In this document: one piece after another, positions 44,916-54,568 of the stretch
How positions within the stretch are numbered: the stretch's first letter is position 1
Layout of the letters: each line of letters starts with the position of its first letter
Assembly (NCBI RefSeq): GCF_007997075.1
Contig: NZ_VORS01000003.1
Coordinates: 310,001-374,000 of the forward strand
Source of the DNA: Polaribacter sp. IC073
GTDB taxonomy: Bacteria; Bacteroidota; Bacteroidia; Flavobacteriales; Flavobacteriaceae
DNA length: 64,000 bases
Reading direction: 5' to 3'
Made by a program: the position numbers and the translations under genes
The notes under the pieces: generated by a model
Told to the model about the DNA's origin: nothing
Seen by the model: the letters and a program-made list of their open reading frames with translations, nothing else
Database searches by the model: none

Positions 44916-45743
44916 TTATTTAGACAATGAAAACTTATAAATAATGGTTCCGGTTTGAATTGACGGAGCGTCTTTATCTGAATTCCAAAGAGTTCTTAAC
45001 GCAGCTTCTTTTGCTGGTTTTGCCAAACAAGGTGCTGTATTTGTGGTTCCTTTTACACCCGGAAATGCACTGATTACTTTTCCGTTTTTATCTACTGTAA
45101 TTCGAACAACGACAATGCCTTCTTCTTGGCAATTTGGTTGTCTTTTGGGTGTAGACAATGCTTTTCTTCCTGCTAAATTATAATCGCCACCAGCACCGCT
45201 GCCTGTATTGCCATAATATTTAGAAGAATTGGAATCTCCTCCTTCTTGCCCTTTTACACCTTCTACCTTGTCATCACCTTCTCCTTTTGGTTTTCCTTCG
45301 GATGAGTTTCCGTTTAACAATTTATTTAAGGCATCTTGATTTTCTTTCGATGGTTTTGGCTTCGGCTTTTCTTTCGGAACTTCCTTTTTCACAACCTCTT
45401 TGAGCGGTTCTTTTTTCTTTTCTTTGACTTTTTCTACAACAGGAACGTCTTTGGAAGTGTAATTTGTAATAATTTCTTCTTTGAGAACTTCTTTCGGAGT
45501 TTCCTGTACCTCTGCTACAATTTCTTCTTCTTTCACAACTTCTTTTGGAGCTATTTTTTTAGATTCGGCAACAGGTTCTCCGCTACCAACAGCTGAGTCT
45601 CCGAAATTGATTGCCAAACCATATTCTTCTGGCGGATCTAAATACTGCATCCCATAATTAAAGATCCCGAAGATGAAAAGCATCAGAATAAGCGCAGTAA
45701 TTACTGCCGATTTGCGTTTATGTGTTGTGTTTAATATTTGCAT
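44916..45743 (-). CDS. TonB-like energy transducer
   Basis: TonB spans the periplasm and passes proton-motive energy from ExbB/ExbD to outer-membrane receptors. I place the start at MQILNTTHKRKSAV (45743); the longer frame from 45776 adds residues that do not look like a signal. One N-terminal membrane helix (VITALILMLFIFGIFNYGM) is followed by a long Lys/Glu/Pro-rich spacer. The C-terminal domain has CQEEGIVVVRITVDKNGKV and ends with ALRTLWNSDKDAP and TGTIIYKFSLSK. exbD precedes it by 38 bp. Confidence 0.87.
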   Translation of the reverse strand: MQILNTTHKRKSAVITALILMLFIFGIFNYGMQYLDPPEEYGLAINFGDSAVGSGEPVAESKKIAPKEVVKEEEIVAEVQETPKEVLKEEIITNYTSKDVPVVEKVKEKKKEPLKEVVKKEVPKEKPKPKPSKENQDALNKLLNGNSSEGKPKGEGDDKVEGVKGQEGGDSNSSKYYGNTGSGAGGDYNLAGRKALSTPKRQPNCQEEGIVVVRITVDKNGKVISAFPGVKGTTNTAPCLAKPAKEAALRTLWNSDKDAPSIQTGTIIYKFSLSK

Positions 45744-45781
45744 AGTTTTACTTCTCGACTGCGCTCGAAGTGCCAACGTTT

Positions 45782-46174
45782 TTATTTGCCTTCTACAGCT
45801 AAAATCATTTTTAATTTATTCTTATTTGCAATGTCAATCACTTTCATCACATTTTTATAAGGCACCTCTTTGTCTCCACGAATAATAATCGTTTTTTGCT
45901 TGTCAGTTCCTACTTTTCTTAAAATCTCACTTTCTAAATTAGCGGAAGTGACTTCTGTTTTATCGATATAAAAAATTGAATTATTTGTAATTGAAACGGC
46001 TACAGATTTACTATTCTCTGTTTTTCCGCCTGCTTTTGGCAGCAAAACATCAATGGCACTTACCGTAACTAAAGTTGATGTGAGCATGAAAAATATCAAC
46101 AATAAAAAAACAATATCTGTCATGGATGACATATTGAATGTTGGATCTACTTTATTTCTTCCGCGTAAATTCAT
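45782..46174 (-). CDS. exbD: ExbD/TolR biopolymer transport protein
   Basis: The 130-residue protein has one N-terminal transmembrane helix (MTDIVFLLLIFFMLTSTLV) with the conserved Asp of the proton path, after FNMSS. A small periplasmic domain follows, with VSITNNSIFYIDKTEV and IIIRGDKEVPYKNVMKVIDIA. It works with ExbB and TonB in an energy-transducing complex of the inner membrane. The gene lies between exbB and tonB. Confidence 0.93.
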   Translation of the reverse strand: MNLRGRNKVDPTFNMSSMTDIVFLLLIFFMLTSTLVTVSAIDVLLPKAGGKTENSKSVAVSITNNSIFYIDKTEVTSANLESEILRKVGTDKQKTIIIRGDKEVPYKNVMKVIDIANKNKLKMILAVEGK

Positions 46175-46293
46175 ACTAAATATTCAATGTTTAAAATTCA
46201 AAGTTTAAGGTTGGGTTCAAAATATTAAAAAATAGCATGACTACCAATTCAAAATCCGCCCCTTTGAACCTAAAACGTTCCATCTTGAACCTT

Positions 46294-46983
46294 TTATACA
46301 GGTTCGTTTAATAAATCTAAAAACTCTACAGATTTCGCTTCCATTTGATACACTACTTTATCCGTTCTAACCACCAAGTGATTGTACGTACTGTAAGCAA
46401 TAATACCAACAATTAAACCACCAACTGTAGTTGTCATGGCTGTATACAAGCCGTCTGAAAGTAATTTTATATCTATTTGTCCGCCAGCATTTGCTATTTC
46501 ATGAATTGCAATGATCATTCCAATGACAGTTCCTAAGAAACCAATCATTGGCGCAACACCTGCAATCGTAGCCAAAACACTTACATTTTTTTCTAGTTGA
46601 TACACTTCTAACTTTCCTGCAGTTTCAATGGCCGTATTGATGTCATCTAAAGGTTTTCCTATTCTAGAAATTCCTTTTCCAATCAAACGTGCCGTTGGTG
46701 TATTCTTGCTTTTACAAAGTGAATCTGCCGCTTCTAACTTGCCATTGGAAATATAATCTCGAATTTGATTCATAAAATTCTCATCAATTTTTGCTGCTGA
46801 TTTTATAGCAAAAAAGCGTTCGAAATAAATATACAATGCAATTGTTAGCAATACAACTAAAAGCGCAATGATTATTTGACCTCCTAAACCACCATCCATA
46901 ATTAATTTATAGATAGAGAGTGTTTTCTCTTCGGAAACAGCTTCTGCTAACACCTCTTTATTTTCTTGAAAAAATGACCACAT
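46294..46983 (-). CDS. exbB: ExbB/TolQ/MotA proton-channel protein
   Basis: The 229-residue protein has three transmembrane segments: GGQIIIALLVVLLTIALYIYF near residues 35-53, then VSVLATIAGVAPMIGFLGTVIGMI and LYTAMTTTVGGLIVGIIAYSTY. The last two are the diagnostic MotA/TolQ/ExbB helices with Gly and Thr for the pore. It starts the exbB-exbD-tonB group. The 119-bp gap to exbD has an AT-rich repeat of TTCAAARTTTAAGG type. Confidence 0.93.
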   Translation of the reverse strand: MWSFFQENKEVLAEAVSEEKTLSIYKLIMDGGLGGQIIIALLVVLLTIALYIYFERFFAIKSAAKIDENFMNQIRDYISNGKLEAADSLCKSKNTPTARLIGKGISRIGKPLDDINTAIETAGKLEVYQLEKNVSVLATIAGVAPMIGFLGTVIGMIIAIHEIANAGGQIDIKLLSDGLYTAMTTTVGGLIVGIIAYSTYNHLVVRTDKVVYQMEAKSVEFLDLLNEPV

Positions 46984-47067
46984 TTACGATTGATTTAAAG
47001 TTCTTACCTATTAACGACTATTCCTTTTTTAAATTGCTTCAAAAAGAGACAAGTCAGCTTTATTTTC

Positions 47068-47106
47068 AAAAAAAATGCCATTCCAAATAAACCATGAAAT
47101 GACATT
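47068..47106 (-). terminator. Intrinsic terminator after nhaD
   Basis: On the minus strand AATGTCATTTC pairs with GGAATGGCATT using G-U pairs, and eight T follow. It lies about 20 bp after the nhaD stop. Confidence 0.75.
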
Positions 47107-47127
47107 TTATAATTTATTACATGCGCA

Positions 47128-48531
47128 TTAAAATAATGTTCTGGTAATCATAAACGCAGCAGAACCAACAATAAAGCCGATGAGTGCCAACCAAGATATT
47201 TTTTTAAAATACCAGAAAAAATCTATTTTCTCCATTCCCATTGCTACAACACCAGCTGCAGAACCAATAATTAACATCGAACCACCTGTTCCTGCAGAAA
47301 AAGCAATAAAATGCCATAACTCATTATCTAAAGGCTCATTAAACATCCCTAAACTTGCCGCAACCAAAGGTACATTATCTATTACCGCAGAACCAACACC
47401 TAGCAACATTACGACTAAATCGGAGACTCCTGTAATGCCTACTTCGTGCACTTCTGTACCCATCATTGGCACATTTTCTTGCAATGTAGATGCAAAATTG
47501 AATAAAATTCCTAAGGACTCTAAAGCCGCAACTGCCATTAAAATTCCTAAGAAAAATAAAATACTTGGCATTTCAATTTTAGACAAAGATGCATGCACCG
47601 GACTGTGATGTGCGTGTGCTTCTGACTCTGCACTGTCATAATCTGTTAGAGAGAATTTAGCACGACTGAATATTTCTGCAAAAGTTGCCACAATTGCCAA
47701 AGACAACATCATGCCAACATAAGGAGGTAAATGTGTAATTGTTTTAAAAACAGGTACAAAAACAATAGCGCCTAAACCTAAATACAGCATTTTAGCACTG
47801 TGTGCACTTTTTGGTTTCTCTACTTCGTTTTCATCAAAATCTATTTCCCCTTTAAAAGCAGGTAAAAATGAGGCTATAAAAGTAGGAACTGCCATACATA
47901 ATAAAGAAGGTAGTAGTAAATATTGTACTAATTTTAAAGTCGTTACCTTTTTACCAATCCAAAGCATTGTGGTGGTAACATCTCCAATAGGAGACCAAGC
48001 ACCCCCTGCGTTTGCTGCAATAATGATCAAACCAGCAAACCAAATTCTTTCCTCTCTCTTTTTAACAATTTTCTGTAAAATAGAAATCAACACAATCGTT
48101 GCTGTTAAATTATCTATGATGGCAGACAATACGAAAGCAAGTATGGAGAAAATCCATAATATATTAGATTTTTTCTTCGTCTTTATATAACTCTTAATCG
48201 TAGAGAAACCGTCGAAATAATCGATGATCTCTACAATGGTCATGGCTCCTAAAAGAAATACTATAATCTCTGCTGTTTTACCTAAGTGATGCAAGAGTGT
48301 TTCTTCTACTAAATGCATTTTAGCATCATGCCCAAGACCACCAAAACCATCTACCAAAGCGTGCTTAGCAGAATCGAACCATGTTGTAAAATTATCTACA
48401 CCAAGCGCTACCAAAGCCCAACACACCGCCATCATAATTAAGGCAGGTATTAGTTTGTCTAATTTTATGTTATGTTCTAATGTAATGGCCAAATACCCCA
48501 TTACAAAAATTATAATAATTACTGATTCCAT
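47128..48531 (-). CDS. nhaD: NhaD-type sodium:proton antiporter
   Basis: NhaD exports Na+ or Li+ in exchange for protons, useful in a marine organism. The 467-residue protein has about 12 hydrophobic helices of the ion-transporter superfamily. Conserved segments are SAIIDNLTATIVLISIL, IIAANAGGAWSPIGDVTTTMLWI and VGSAVIDNVPLVAASLGM with GTGGSMLIIGSAAGVVAMG. The paired Asn-Asp-containing re-entrant motifs are in place. It lies 15 bp after the dehydrogenase gene, so the two may be co-transcribed. Confidence 0.92.
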   Translation of the reverse strand: MESVIIIIFVMGYLAITLEHNIKLDKLIPALIMMAVCWALVALGVDNFTTWFDSAKHALVDGFGGLGHDAKMHLVEETLLHHLGKTAEIIVFLLGAMTIVEIIDYFDGFSTIKSYIKTKKKSNILWIFSILAFVLSAIIDNLTATIVLISILQKIVKKREERIWFAGLIIIAANAGGAWSPIGDVTTTMLWIGKKVTTLKLVQYLLLPSLLCMAVPTFIASFLPAFKGEIDFDENEVEKPKSAHSAKMLYLGLGAIVFVPVFKTITHLPPYVGMMLSLAIVATFAEIFSRAKFSLTDYDSAESEAHAHHSPVHASLSKIEMPSILFFLGILMAVAALESLGILFNFASTLQENVPMMGTEVHEVGITGVSDLVVMLLGVGSAVIDNVPLVAASLGMFNEPLDNELWHFIAFSAGTGGSMLIIGSAAGVVAMGMEKIDFFWYFKKISWLALIGFIVGSAAFMITRTLF

Positions 48532-48546
48532 ATTCTCTTATTTAGT

Positions 48547-49779
48547 TTATATCAATTGTTTGAGCGCTATTTCGAACGCGGTTGAACATATTTTTGTTTT
48601 AGATGCACTCTTTTTAAAAGTGTTTTGCAATGCCTTTTTTATAATATTAGAAGTATCATCAAAAATAGCTTTGTCTTGCATTGGTAAAGCAACTCTTGCT
48701 TCCATTAAATAGGCAAAAACTCTTGCAATACCACAGTTTGATATAAAATCTGGTAACAAACTTAAATGATTGTCTGTATATTCCATTATAGGTCCAAAGA
48801 AAATTTCTTTGTCTGCAAACGGCACATTTGCTCCTGGAGAGATTACTTCTAAACCAGTATCTATCATTTGCTGTACTTGGTCTTTAGAAACCAATCTTGA
48901 AGCTGCTGCAGGAATAAAAATTTCAGCTGGCAACTTCCATATTTTTTCATTAATTTCTTCAAAAGGAATCATGTCTTCAGAAACTAATTGATTTCCATTT
49001 TTGGCTAGAAATAAAGCCGTCATCTCTTCCATAGAAAAACCTTCTTCCTTTATTACACCGCCCTCTCTGTCTATAATACCCACAACTTTAGCACCTAATT
49101 GTGTTAAATAATAAGCGGCTGCAGAGCCTACATTTCCAAATCCTTGTACAATGGCTCTTTTCCCTTCAATTTTACCACCATAAATGTTGTAATAATGTTT
49201 TACTGCTGCTGCTACACCGTAGCCCGTTAACATATCTGCAACGGTATATTTTCTTGATAAATCTGGCGAAAAATCTTTATTTTCGATCACTTTAATTACG
49301 CCTAAACGCAATTGACCAATTCTATTAATTTTATCTGCTTCTGTTGGTTTGAAGTGCCCATTAAAAATACCTTCTTGTGGATGCCAAACACCACAATCTT
49401 CTGTGATAGGAATTACCTCTTTATCTGCGTCTACATTTAAATCGCCACCCGTACCATAATAATGTTTTAACAAAGGCGTTACTGCTTTGTACCAACGCTC
49501 TAAAACTTGTCTTTTTCTTGGATCATTTGGGTCGAAATTAATACCCGATTTCGCCCCCCCAATTGCGGGACCAGAAACGGTAAACTTTACTTCCATTGTT
49601 TTTGCTAAAGACAATACTTCATTCATGTCTAAGCCTTTTCTCATACGTGTTCCTCCACCAGCAGCACCACCTCTTAAGGAGTTTATCACGGTCCAACCTT
49701 CTGCTGCAGTTTCTTGATCTTTCCAATGAAAAACAATTTCTGGTTGCTTGTTCTCGTATTTCTTTAATAATTCTTTCAT
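48547..49779 (-). CDS. Glu/Leu/Phe/Val dehydrogenase
   Basis: This NAD-linked oxidative deaminase works on glutamate or branched-chain amino acids. The 410-residue protein has LRGGAAGGGTRMRKGLDMNE and FTVSGPAIGGAKSGINFDPND, whose Lys residues bind the substrate, then YYGTGGDLNVDADKEVIPI. The NAD domain has VQGFGNVGSAAAYYLTQLGAKVVGI. The C-terminal half has PGANVPFADKE and ISNCGIARVFAYLME. The WHPQEGIFNGHF segment differs from classical GdhA, so the leucine-dehydrogenase-like branch is also possible. Preceded by no obvious operon partner. Confidence 0.9.
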   Translation of the reverse strand: MKELLKKYENKQPEIVFHWKDQETAAEGWTVINSLRGGAAGGGTRMRKGLDMNEVLSLAKTMEVKFTVSGPAIGGAKSGINFDPNDPRKRQVLERWYKAVTPLLKHYYGTGGDLNVDADKEVIPITEDCGVWHPQEGIFNGHFKPTEADKINRIGQLRLGVIKVIENKDFSPDLSRKYTVADMLTGYGVAAAVKHYYNIYGGKIEGKRAIVQGFGNVGSAAAYYLTQLGAKVVGIIDREGGVIKEEGFSMEEMTALFLAKNGNQLVSEDMIPFEEINEKIWKLPAEIFIPAAASRLVSKDQVQQMIDTGLEVISPGANVPFADKEIFFGPIMEYTDNHLSLLPDFISNCGIARVFAYLMEARVALPMQDKAIFDDTSNIIKKALQNTFKKSASKTKICSTAFEIALKQLI

Positions 49780-49969
49780 TTTATTTCTTTATAAAGTTTC
49801 AACTTAATTTCTAAATCTTTCCATGCATTTTTTTTTACGACATTTACTTTGTTTAGAGAAGTTAAAGCTGATTCATTTTTTAAAATATTTTTTGAATTGT
49901 TAAACGTTATACTTTACCTCACAAACTTACTCTAAAAAAACAAATGTCACCGCTTTTTAAAATAAAAAA

Positions 49970-51028
49970 CTAAGGTAAAAAAATAACTCCCGAAGAATGA
50001 TTTTCACTAGCACCAGTGACACTTTTCAAACAATTTACCTGATTATTAATTTTTAAAACTCCTAAAAAAGCAAAAATTAACGCCTCTTTATAGTTGATTA
50101 ATGCATCAGACGATGCTACAACTTTAATAGTAGCAGTCTCTTTGATCCTTTCCATTAAAAAAGAATTAAAAACACCTCCGCCAGTTATTAAAACCGCATT
50201 CGAATCTTTTACAACCGTTGCTATTTGAATGGCAATATGTTCTACAAAAGTTCTTAAAATAACAGAAACATCTGCTTCTAACTTATCTATTAAAGGAAAT
50301 ACTGCTGCTTGAACCCATTCTAAGCCTAAAGATTTTGGCGGGGCAATTTTGTAAAATTCGAGCGCATTTAACGTTTCTAAAAGTTGCTCATTTATTTTTC
50401 CTTCGGATGCTATTTTACCAGAAGCATCATATGCTAACCCCATTTTATTAGCATAAAAGTTTAATACAATATTTACAGGACAAATATCAAAAGCAACTCT
50501 TACTCCGTCTTTATGAAAAGAAACATTAGAAAATCCGCCTAAATTTAGACAAAAATCATGTTCAGAAAATAACAATTCATCCCCAATTGGCACTAAAGGT
50601 GCTCCTTGTCCGCCCAAAGCAACGTCTTGTGTCCTAAAATCGCAAACAACTTTTTGGTTCGTTATTTTTGCAATTTCTTTCCCAGAACCAACCTGTAAAG
50701 TAATTCCTTTTTCTGGTTGATGTAAAATAGTGTGTCCGTGAGAAGCGATAAAATCGATTGCTTCAATCTTATAATTGGCAATAAAATTAGCTGTCACATC
50801 TCCCAAATGCTTGCCGTAAGTAGTATCTAAAGCTAATAATTCTTCCGAAGAAAAATGAATGGCGTTTTGTAACATTTGCTTCCATTCGGCTGCATATGCA
50901 ACCGTTTCTGCATGTATAATCTCAAAAAAAGCAACGTCGTCTTTCTTAAACTTTACATACACCAAATCTATTCCGTCTAAAGAAGTACCAGACATTAAAC
51001 CGATTACAAAAACCTCTCGTTTATCCAT
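49970..51028 (-). CDS. anmK: Anhydro-N-acetylmuramic acid kinase
   Basis: AnmK opens and phosphorylates anhydroMurNAc from peptidoglycan turnover, giving MurNAc-6-phosphate. The start MDKREVFVIGLMSGTSLDGIDL at 51028 fits the family; the longer frame from 51220 runs across the divergent promoter region and is not credible. Motifs are GLMSGTSLDGID, FIASHGHTILHQPEKG, VCDFRTQDVALGGQGAPLVPIGDELLF (in the family core) and VLITGGGVFNSFLMERI. The 352-residue length is a little shorter than E. coli AnmK, as is usual in this phylum. Confidence 0.93.
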   Translation of the reverse strand: MDKREVFVIGLMSGTSLDGIDLVYVKFKKDDVAFFEIIHAETVAYAAEWKQMLQNAIHFSSEELLALDTTYGKHLGDVTANFIANYKIEAIDFIASHGHTILHQPEKGITLQVGSGKEIAKITNQKVVCDFRTQDVALGGQGAPLVPIGDELLFSEHDFCLNLGGFSNVSFHKDGVRVAFDICPVNIVLNFYANKMGLAYDASGKIASEGKINEQLLETLNALEFYKIAPPKSLGLEWVQAAVFPLIDKLEADVSVILRTFVEHIAIQIATVVKDSNAVLITGGGVFNSFLMERIKETATIKVVASSDALINYKEALIFAFLGVLKINNQVNCLKSVTGASENHSSGVIFLP

Positions 51029-51051
51029 ATGCGTAAAAATAATAAAATCTA

Positions 51052-51082
51052 TTGAAAATATGTTACGAAATCGATATCTTTG
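51052..51082 (+). promoter_or_regulatory. Predicted promoter of the acyl-CoA dehydrogenase gene
   Basis: TTG (51052-51054), 20 bp and TATCTTTG (51075-51082) fit the flavobacterial consensus. The ATG follows 37 bp further on. Confidence 0.6.
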
Positions 51083-51119
51083 ATGCCGAATATTACGAAT
51101 ATAACAAATAAATATACAG

Positions 51120-52262
51120 ATGGATTTTAGTTTAACAGAAGAACACACAATGATTCGAGATGCTGCAAGAGATTTTGCACAAACAGAATTATTGCCAGGT
51201 GTCATAGAAAGAGACAACAAACAAGAATTCCCACAAGAATTGGTGAAAAAAATGGGAGACCTTGGTTTTATGGGAATTATGGTAGCTCCTAAATACGGAG
51301 GAAGCGGAATGGATGCTATTTCTTACGTGTTAATCATGGAAGAACTTTCTAAAATTGATGCTTCTGCTTCTGTCATTGTATCTGTAAATAATTCTTTGGT
51401 TTGTTACGGCTTAGAATCATATGCCTCTGAAGAGCAAAAACAAAAATATTTAACAAAATTAGCTACAGGAGAATTTGTAGGTGCTTTTTGTTTAAGTGAA
51501 CCCGAAGCAGGTTCAGACGCAACTTCTCAAGCAACAACGGCAGAAGACAAAGGAGATCATTACCTAATTAACGGGACAAAAAACTGGATTACAAGCGGGG
51601 GGCGTGCAGATGTTTATTTAGTGATTGCCCAAACAGACAGAGAAAAAGGACATAAAGGAATCAATGCTTTTATTGTTGAAAAAGGAATGGAAGGTTTTCA
51701 TGTAGGACCTAAAGAAGATAAATTAGGAATCCGTGGTTCAGACACCCACACTTTGCAATTTAACGACGTAAAAGTACCTAAAGAAAATAGAATTGGTGAA
51801 GATGGATTTGGATTCAAATTCGCAATGAAAACACTTTCTGGAGGTAGAATTGGTATTGCTGCCCAAGCTTTAGGTATTGCAGCAGGAGCTTACGAATTGG
51901 CTTTAAAATACTCTAAAGAACGCAAAGCATTCGGTACAGAAATTTGCAATCATCAAGCAATTGCATTCAAATTAGCAGACATGCACACCGAAATTGAAGC
52001 GGCAAGAATGTTGGTTATGAAAGCTGCCTGGGACAAAGACCAAGGTAATAATTACGACATGTCTTCTGCAATGGCAAAACTGTACGCATCTAAAGTTGCC
52101 ATGGAACATACCGTAGAAGCGGTGCAAATTCACGGTGGAAACGGCTTTGTGAAAGATTACCACGTAGAACGCTTAATGCGTGATGCAAAAATTACACAAA
52201 TTTACGAAGGAACTTCTGAGATTCAGAAAATTGTAATTTCTAGAGGAATTATCAAAGGATAA
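51120..52262 (+). CDS. Acyl-CoA dehydrogenase
   Basis: This FAD enzyme catalyses the first step of fatty-acid or branched-chain acyl-CoA beta-oxidation. The 380-residue protein has AFCLSEPEAGSDATSQ and NGTKNWITSGGRADVYLV (flavin and substrate contacts), then KLGIRGSDTHTLQFNDV. VQIHGGNGFVKDYHVERLMRDAKITQIYEGTSEIQ completes the C-terminal part, with Glu363 of YEGTSEIQ as the probable catalytic base. It resembles short-chain (butyryl-type) enzymes. Single gene with its own promoter and terminator. Confidence 0.93.
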   Translation: MDFSLTEEHTMIRDAARDFAQTELLPGVIERDNKQEFPQELVKKMGDLGFMGIMVAPKYGGSGMDAISYVLIMEELSKIDASASVIVSVNNSLVCYGLESYASEEQKQKYLTKLATGEFVGAFCLSEPEAGSDATSQATTAEDKGDHYLINGTKNWITSGGRADVYLVIAQTDREKGHKGINAFIVEKGMEGFHVGPKEDKLGIRGSDTHTLQFNDVKVPKENRIGEDGFGFKFAMKTLSGGRIGIAAQALGIAAGAYELALKYSKERKAFGTEICNHQAIAFKLADMHTEIEAARMLVMKAAWDKDQGNNYDMSSAMAKLYASKVAMEHTVEAVQIHGGNGFVKDYHVERLMRDAKITQIYEGTSEIQKIVISRGIIKG

Positions 52263-52286
52263 ACAACGCCTTATATATAAGGTACA

Positions 52287-52318
52287 AAAATCCATCTTTT
52301 CATAAGGTGGATTTTTTT
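52287..52318 (+). terminator. Terminator after the acyl-CoA dehydrogenase gene
   Basis: AATCCATCTT/AAGGTGGATT form a 10-bp stem with one G-U pair around TTCAT, followed by a T-run, 25 bp past the stop. Confidence 0.85.
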
Positions 52319-52502
52319 CTTTTGGGCGTGTTTTTGAGAAAAACAAAAACCGCGCTATTCACTATATCTTTTTAAATTTGTCATAGCGAAGCGCACCTTT
52401 TCATAAACTGTGAGAATCTCATTATTAAAAAGCAGCGAACCTCTTTAGGTACACTTTAAAAAGGATGTCGTTGCTATCGCTCACGCTGGCTTATTACAAA
52501 AA

Positions 52503-53285
52503 CTACTCCTTCAACTCGATATTATACAACTGCAAACCAGAAGAAGGCGCATTGTTTCTCATAAAGTGCCTATCGTTGTCTTCTTTTAAAGATGCTTCAA
52601 TAAAATTGAAATCAAGATTTCCTTTACCCACTTCAAATAAGGTCGCCATCATTAATCGTATTTGATACCTTAAAAAACCTTTTCCTTTCACCTTTAAGAT
52701 ATAAGATTTCTCAGGAAAAAAACTTGCGGTCAAAATAGTGTTTTCTACAATTTCACAAGAATCAATGACTCTTTTAAAGATGGCATTTTCAGTTGGCTTG
52801 GTGCAATACTTATGAAAATAATGCGCTCCCTCAAATAGTTTTGCAGCAATTTTCATTTTCTCTACATCAAGAGTTTCTGCAATATTTACAATAAAAGGCG
52901 CCGCAAAAGGATGGTTTTTTTCTCCGAAAGAAAAGTAATAATGATATTCTTTAATTTTTGGCGTGTTAATAATAGTAAACTTTACATCCACCTCTTTAAC
53001 AGAACTTGCTCTAAAATCAGGAGAAAAGTTAGAATTTAAAGATTGTAAAAAAGAAACTTCTTCAATTTTAGTATTTCTAAACAATTGTACATAATAAGAG
53101 TTTGCAGACACCTTTGCATCGGTTCTACCAACACCAATGGTTTTAAAGTCAAAATCTTCAAAAACATAAGACAAAGATTTATCAACCATATCATGCAATG
53201 TTTTTGCATTTTTCTGCTTTTGCCAACCAGAAAAACGAAAACCTAAGAATTCTATACAAATAATATAAGAAAATGAATATTTCAT
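52503..53285 (-). CDS. truA: tRNA pseudouridine synthase A
   Basis: TruA makes pseudouridine at tRNA positions 38-40. The start MKYSFSYIICIEFLGFRFSGWQKQ at 53285 fits the family; the upstream ATG at 53327 adds an unrelated stretch. The catalytic Asp is in GVGRTDAKVSANSYYVQL, and the C-terminal domain has LKVKGKGFLRYQIRLMMATLFEVGKG. The 260-residue length is normal, though the sequence is somewhat divergent from the E. coli form (DAxVSA in place of DAGVHA). Confidence 0.88.
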   Translation of the reverse strand: MKYSFSYIICIEFLGFRFSGWQKQKNAKTLHDMVDKSLSYVFEDFDFKTIGVGRTDAKVSANSYYVQLFRNTKIEEVSFLQSLNSNFSPDFRASSVKEVDVKFTIINTPKIKEYHYYFSFGEKNHPFAAPFIVNIAETLDVEKMKIAAKLFEGAHYFHKYCTKPTENAIFKRVIDSCEIVENTILTASFFPEKSYILKVKGKGFLRYQIRLMMATLFEVGKGNLDFNFIEASLKEDNDRHFMRNNAPSSGLQLYNIELKE

Positions 53286-53502
53286 AGCTGCAAAAGTACA
53301 ATAAATCCATATTTTTTTACAAAACATGCATTTTTATGGATATCACAAAATTAGACACTAGTTTTCTACATACCCAATATTACACACCCTTCAAAAATAA
53401 AAAAATAGATATATAATAATTTAACCCCCATTTTTTTATGGGTATATATTTAATATTTAGCTATAATAAAAAAACACCCCCTGTAAATTAAATATAAATA
53501 GA

Positions 53503-53510
53503 TACATTTG
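53503..53510 (+). promoter_or_regulatory. Predicted -7 box of the nitrogen-assimilation genes
   Basis: TACATTTG lies 44 bp before the porin ATG and fits TAnnTTTG. A clear TTG at -33 is lacking; CTG is found instead, so an activator may be needed. Confidence 0.4.
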
Positions 53511-53554
53511 ACCCGTTGATTCAAAAACAAACCACAATTATAAAAACAAAGTTT

Positions 53555-54535
53555 ATGAAAAAAATTATTTTTACTTTACTCATAGCAAGCAGTTTAATAG
53601 CAACTGGTCAAGAAAAAGAAAACAAAGGAACTTTTACATTAAGCGGAAGTGTAGATACGTATTACGCTACAAACTTATCAACTTCAGGCTTAGGAAATGT
53701 TGGTATCTTATCTGACGTAGCCGCAAATGGTTTTGGTTTAGGAATGGTGAATACCATCTTTTCTTACGAAAAAGGAAAAGTAGGTGTTGTTGCAGATCTA
53801 GCATATGGCCCAAGAGCAACTGCTGCAAATGCGTACACTGGTGCAATTAATCAATTATATGCTTACTATAATGCTTCAGAAAAAGTAACTTTTTCACTAG
53901 GTCAGTTTAACACTTTCTTAGGATATGAAGTAATTTCTCCTGTTGGCAATTTTAATTACACGGTCTCTTACTTATTTAATGCTGGTCCTTTTTCTCATAC
54001 TGGTTTAAAAATTGACTATGCAGCGTCAGAAGATTTGTCTTTCATGTTTGCAGTTACAAATCCTCACACAGAAATTTCAGGAGCGAACCAAACGGATACT
54101 TACCAACTAGGTTTCCAAACAGGGTACAAAGGTCAGTTTTTAAATTTAGTATATGGTGCTGATGGCTCTGGTGTTAATGATGCTTTGTACGTAGACTATA
54201 CAGGTGGTTTTAATTTATCAGATTCTTTTTTCTTCGGAATTAATGCTGCCTTCGCAAACGCTGATGATGCAGATGCCGGTTACCAAGGTGTCGCTTTGTA
54301 CTTACAAAACACTTTTTCTGATACTTTTTCTTTAGGTATTAGACCAGAATTCTACACAACTACTTCTGGCACTGGAGACGCAAGCCAATCTGCATTTACT
54401 TTAACAGGAAACACAAATATTACAAATACTTTAAGACTTGTCACAGAAGTAAGATATGATACTTCTGATGATGTAACTTTCTTTGGAGACCACAACGTAA
54501 CTGGCTTAACAATAGCTGCTGTTTACTCTTTCTAA
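53555..54535 (+). CDS. Outer-membrane beta-barrel porin of the ammonium gene group
   Basis: The start MKKIIFTLLIASSLIATGQ at 53555 gives a clean signal peptide; the frame from 53516 adds 13 poor residues. The mature part has alternating strands, FTLSGSVDTYYATNL at its start, VTFSLGQFNTFLGYEVISP (the plug-like loop of this porin group) and a C-terminal strand ending in AVYSF. It resembles the putative BBP2-type porins. It precedes the P-II and amt genes by 33 bp and could let ammonium or small nitrogen compounds through the outer membrane. The substrate is inferred from position only. Confidence 0.82.
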   Translation: MKKIIFTLLIASSLIATGQEKENKGTFTLSGSVDTYYATNLSTSGLGNVGILSDVAANGFGLGMVNTIFSYEKGKVGVVADLAYGPRATAANAYTGAINQLYAYYNASEKVTFSLGQFNTFLGYEVISPVGNFNYTVSYLFNAGPFSHTGLKIDYAASEDLSFMFAVTNPHTEISGANQTDTYQLGFQTGYKGQFLNLVYGADGSGVNDALYVDYTGGFNLSDSFFFGINAAFANADDADAGYQGVALYLQNTFSDTFSLGIRPEFYTTTSGTGDASQSAFTLTGNTNITNTLRLVTEVRYDTSDDVTFFGDHNVTGLTIAAVYSF

Positions 54536-54568
54536 AACTTAAAAACGAACTCATCAATATATTCAACC

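Noticed and set aside
46184..46292. Small gene between exbB and exbD
   Set aside because: Only AT-rich TTCAAA/TTTAAGG low-complexity sequence is present, with no usable frame.
51029..51220. N-terminal extension of AnmK to 51220
   Set aside because: It crosses the acyl-CoA dehydrogenase promoter and start, and the extra residues resemble no AnmK; the start at 51028 fits the family.
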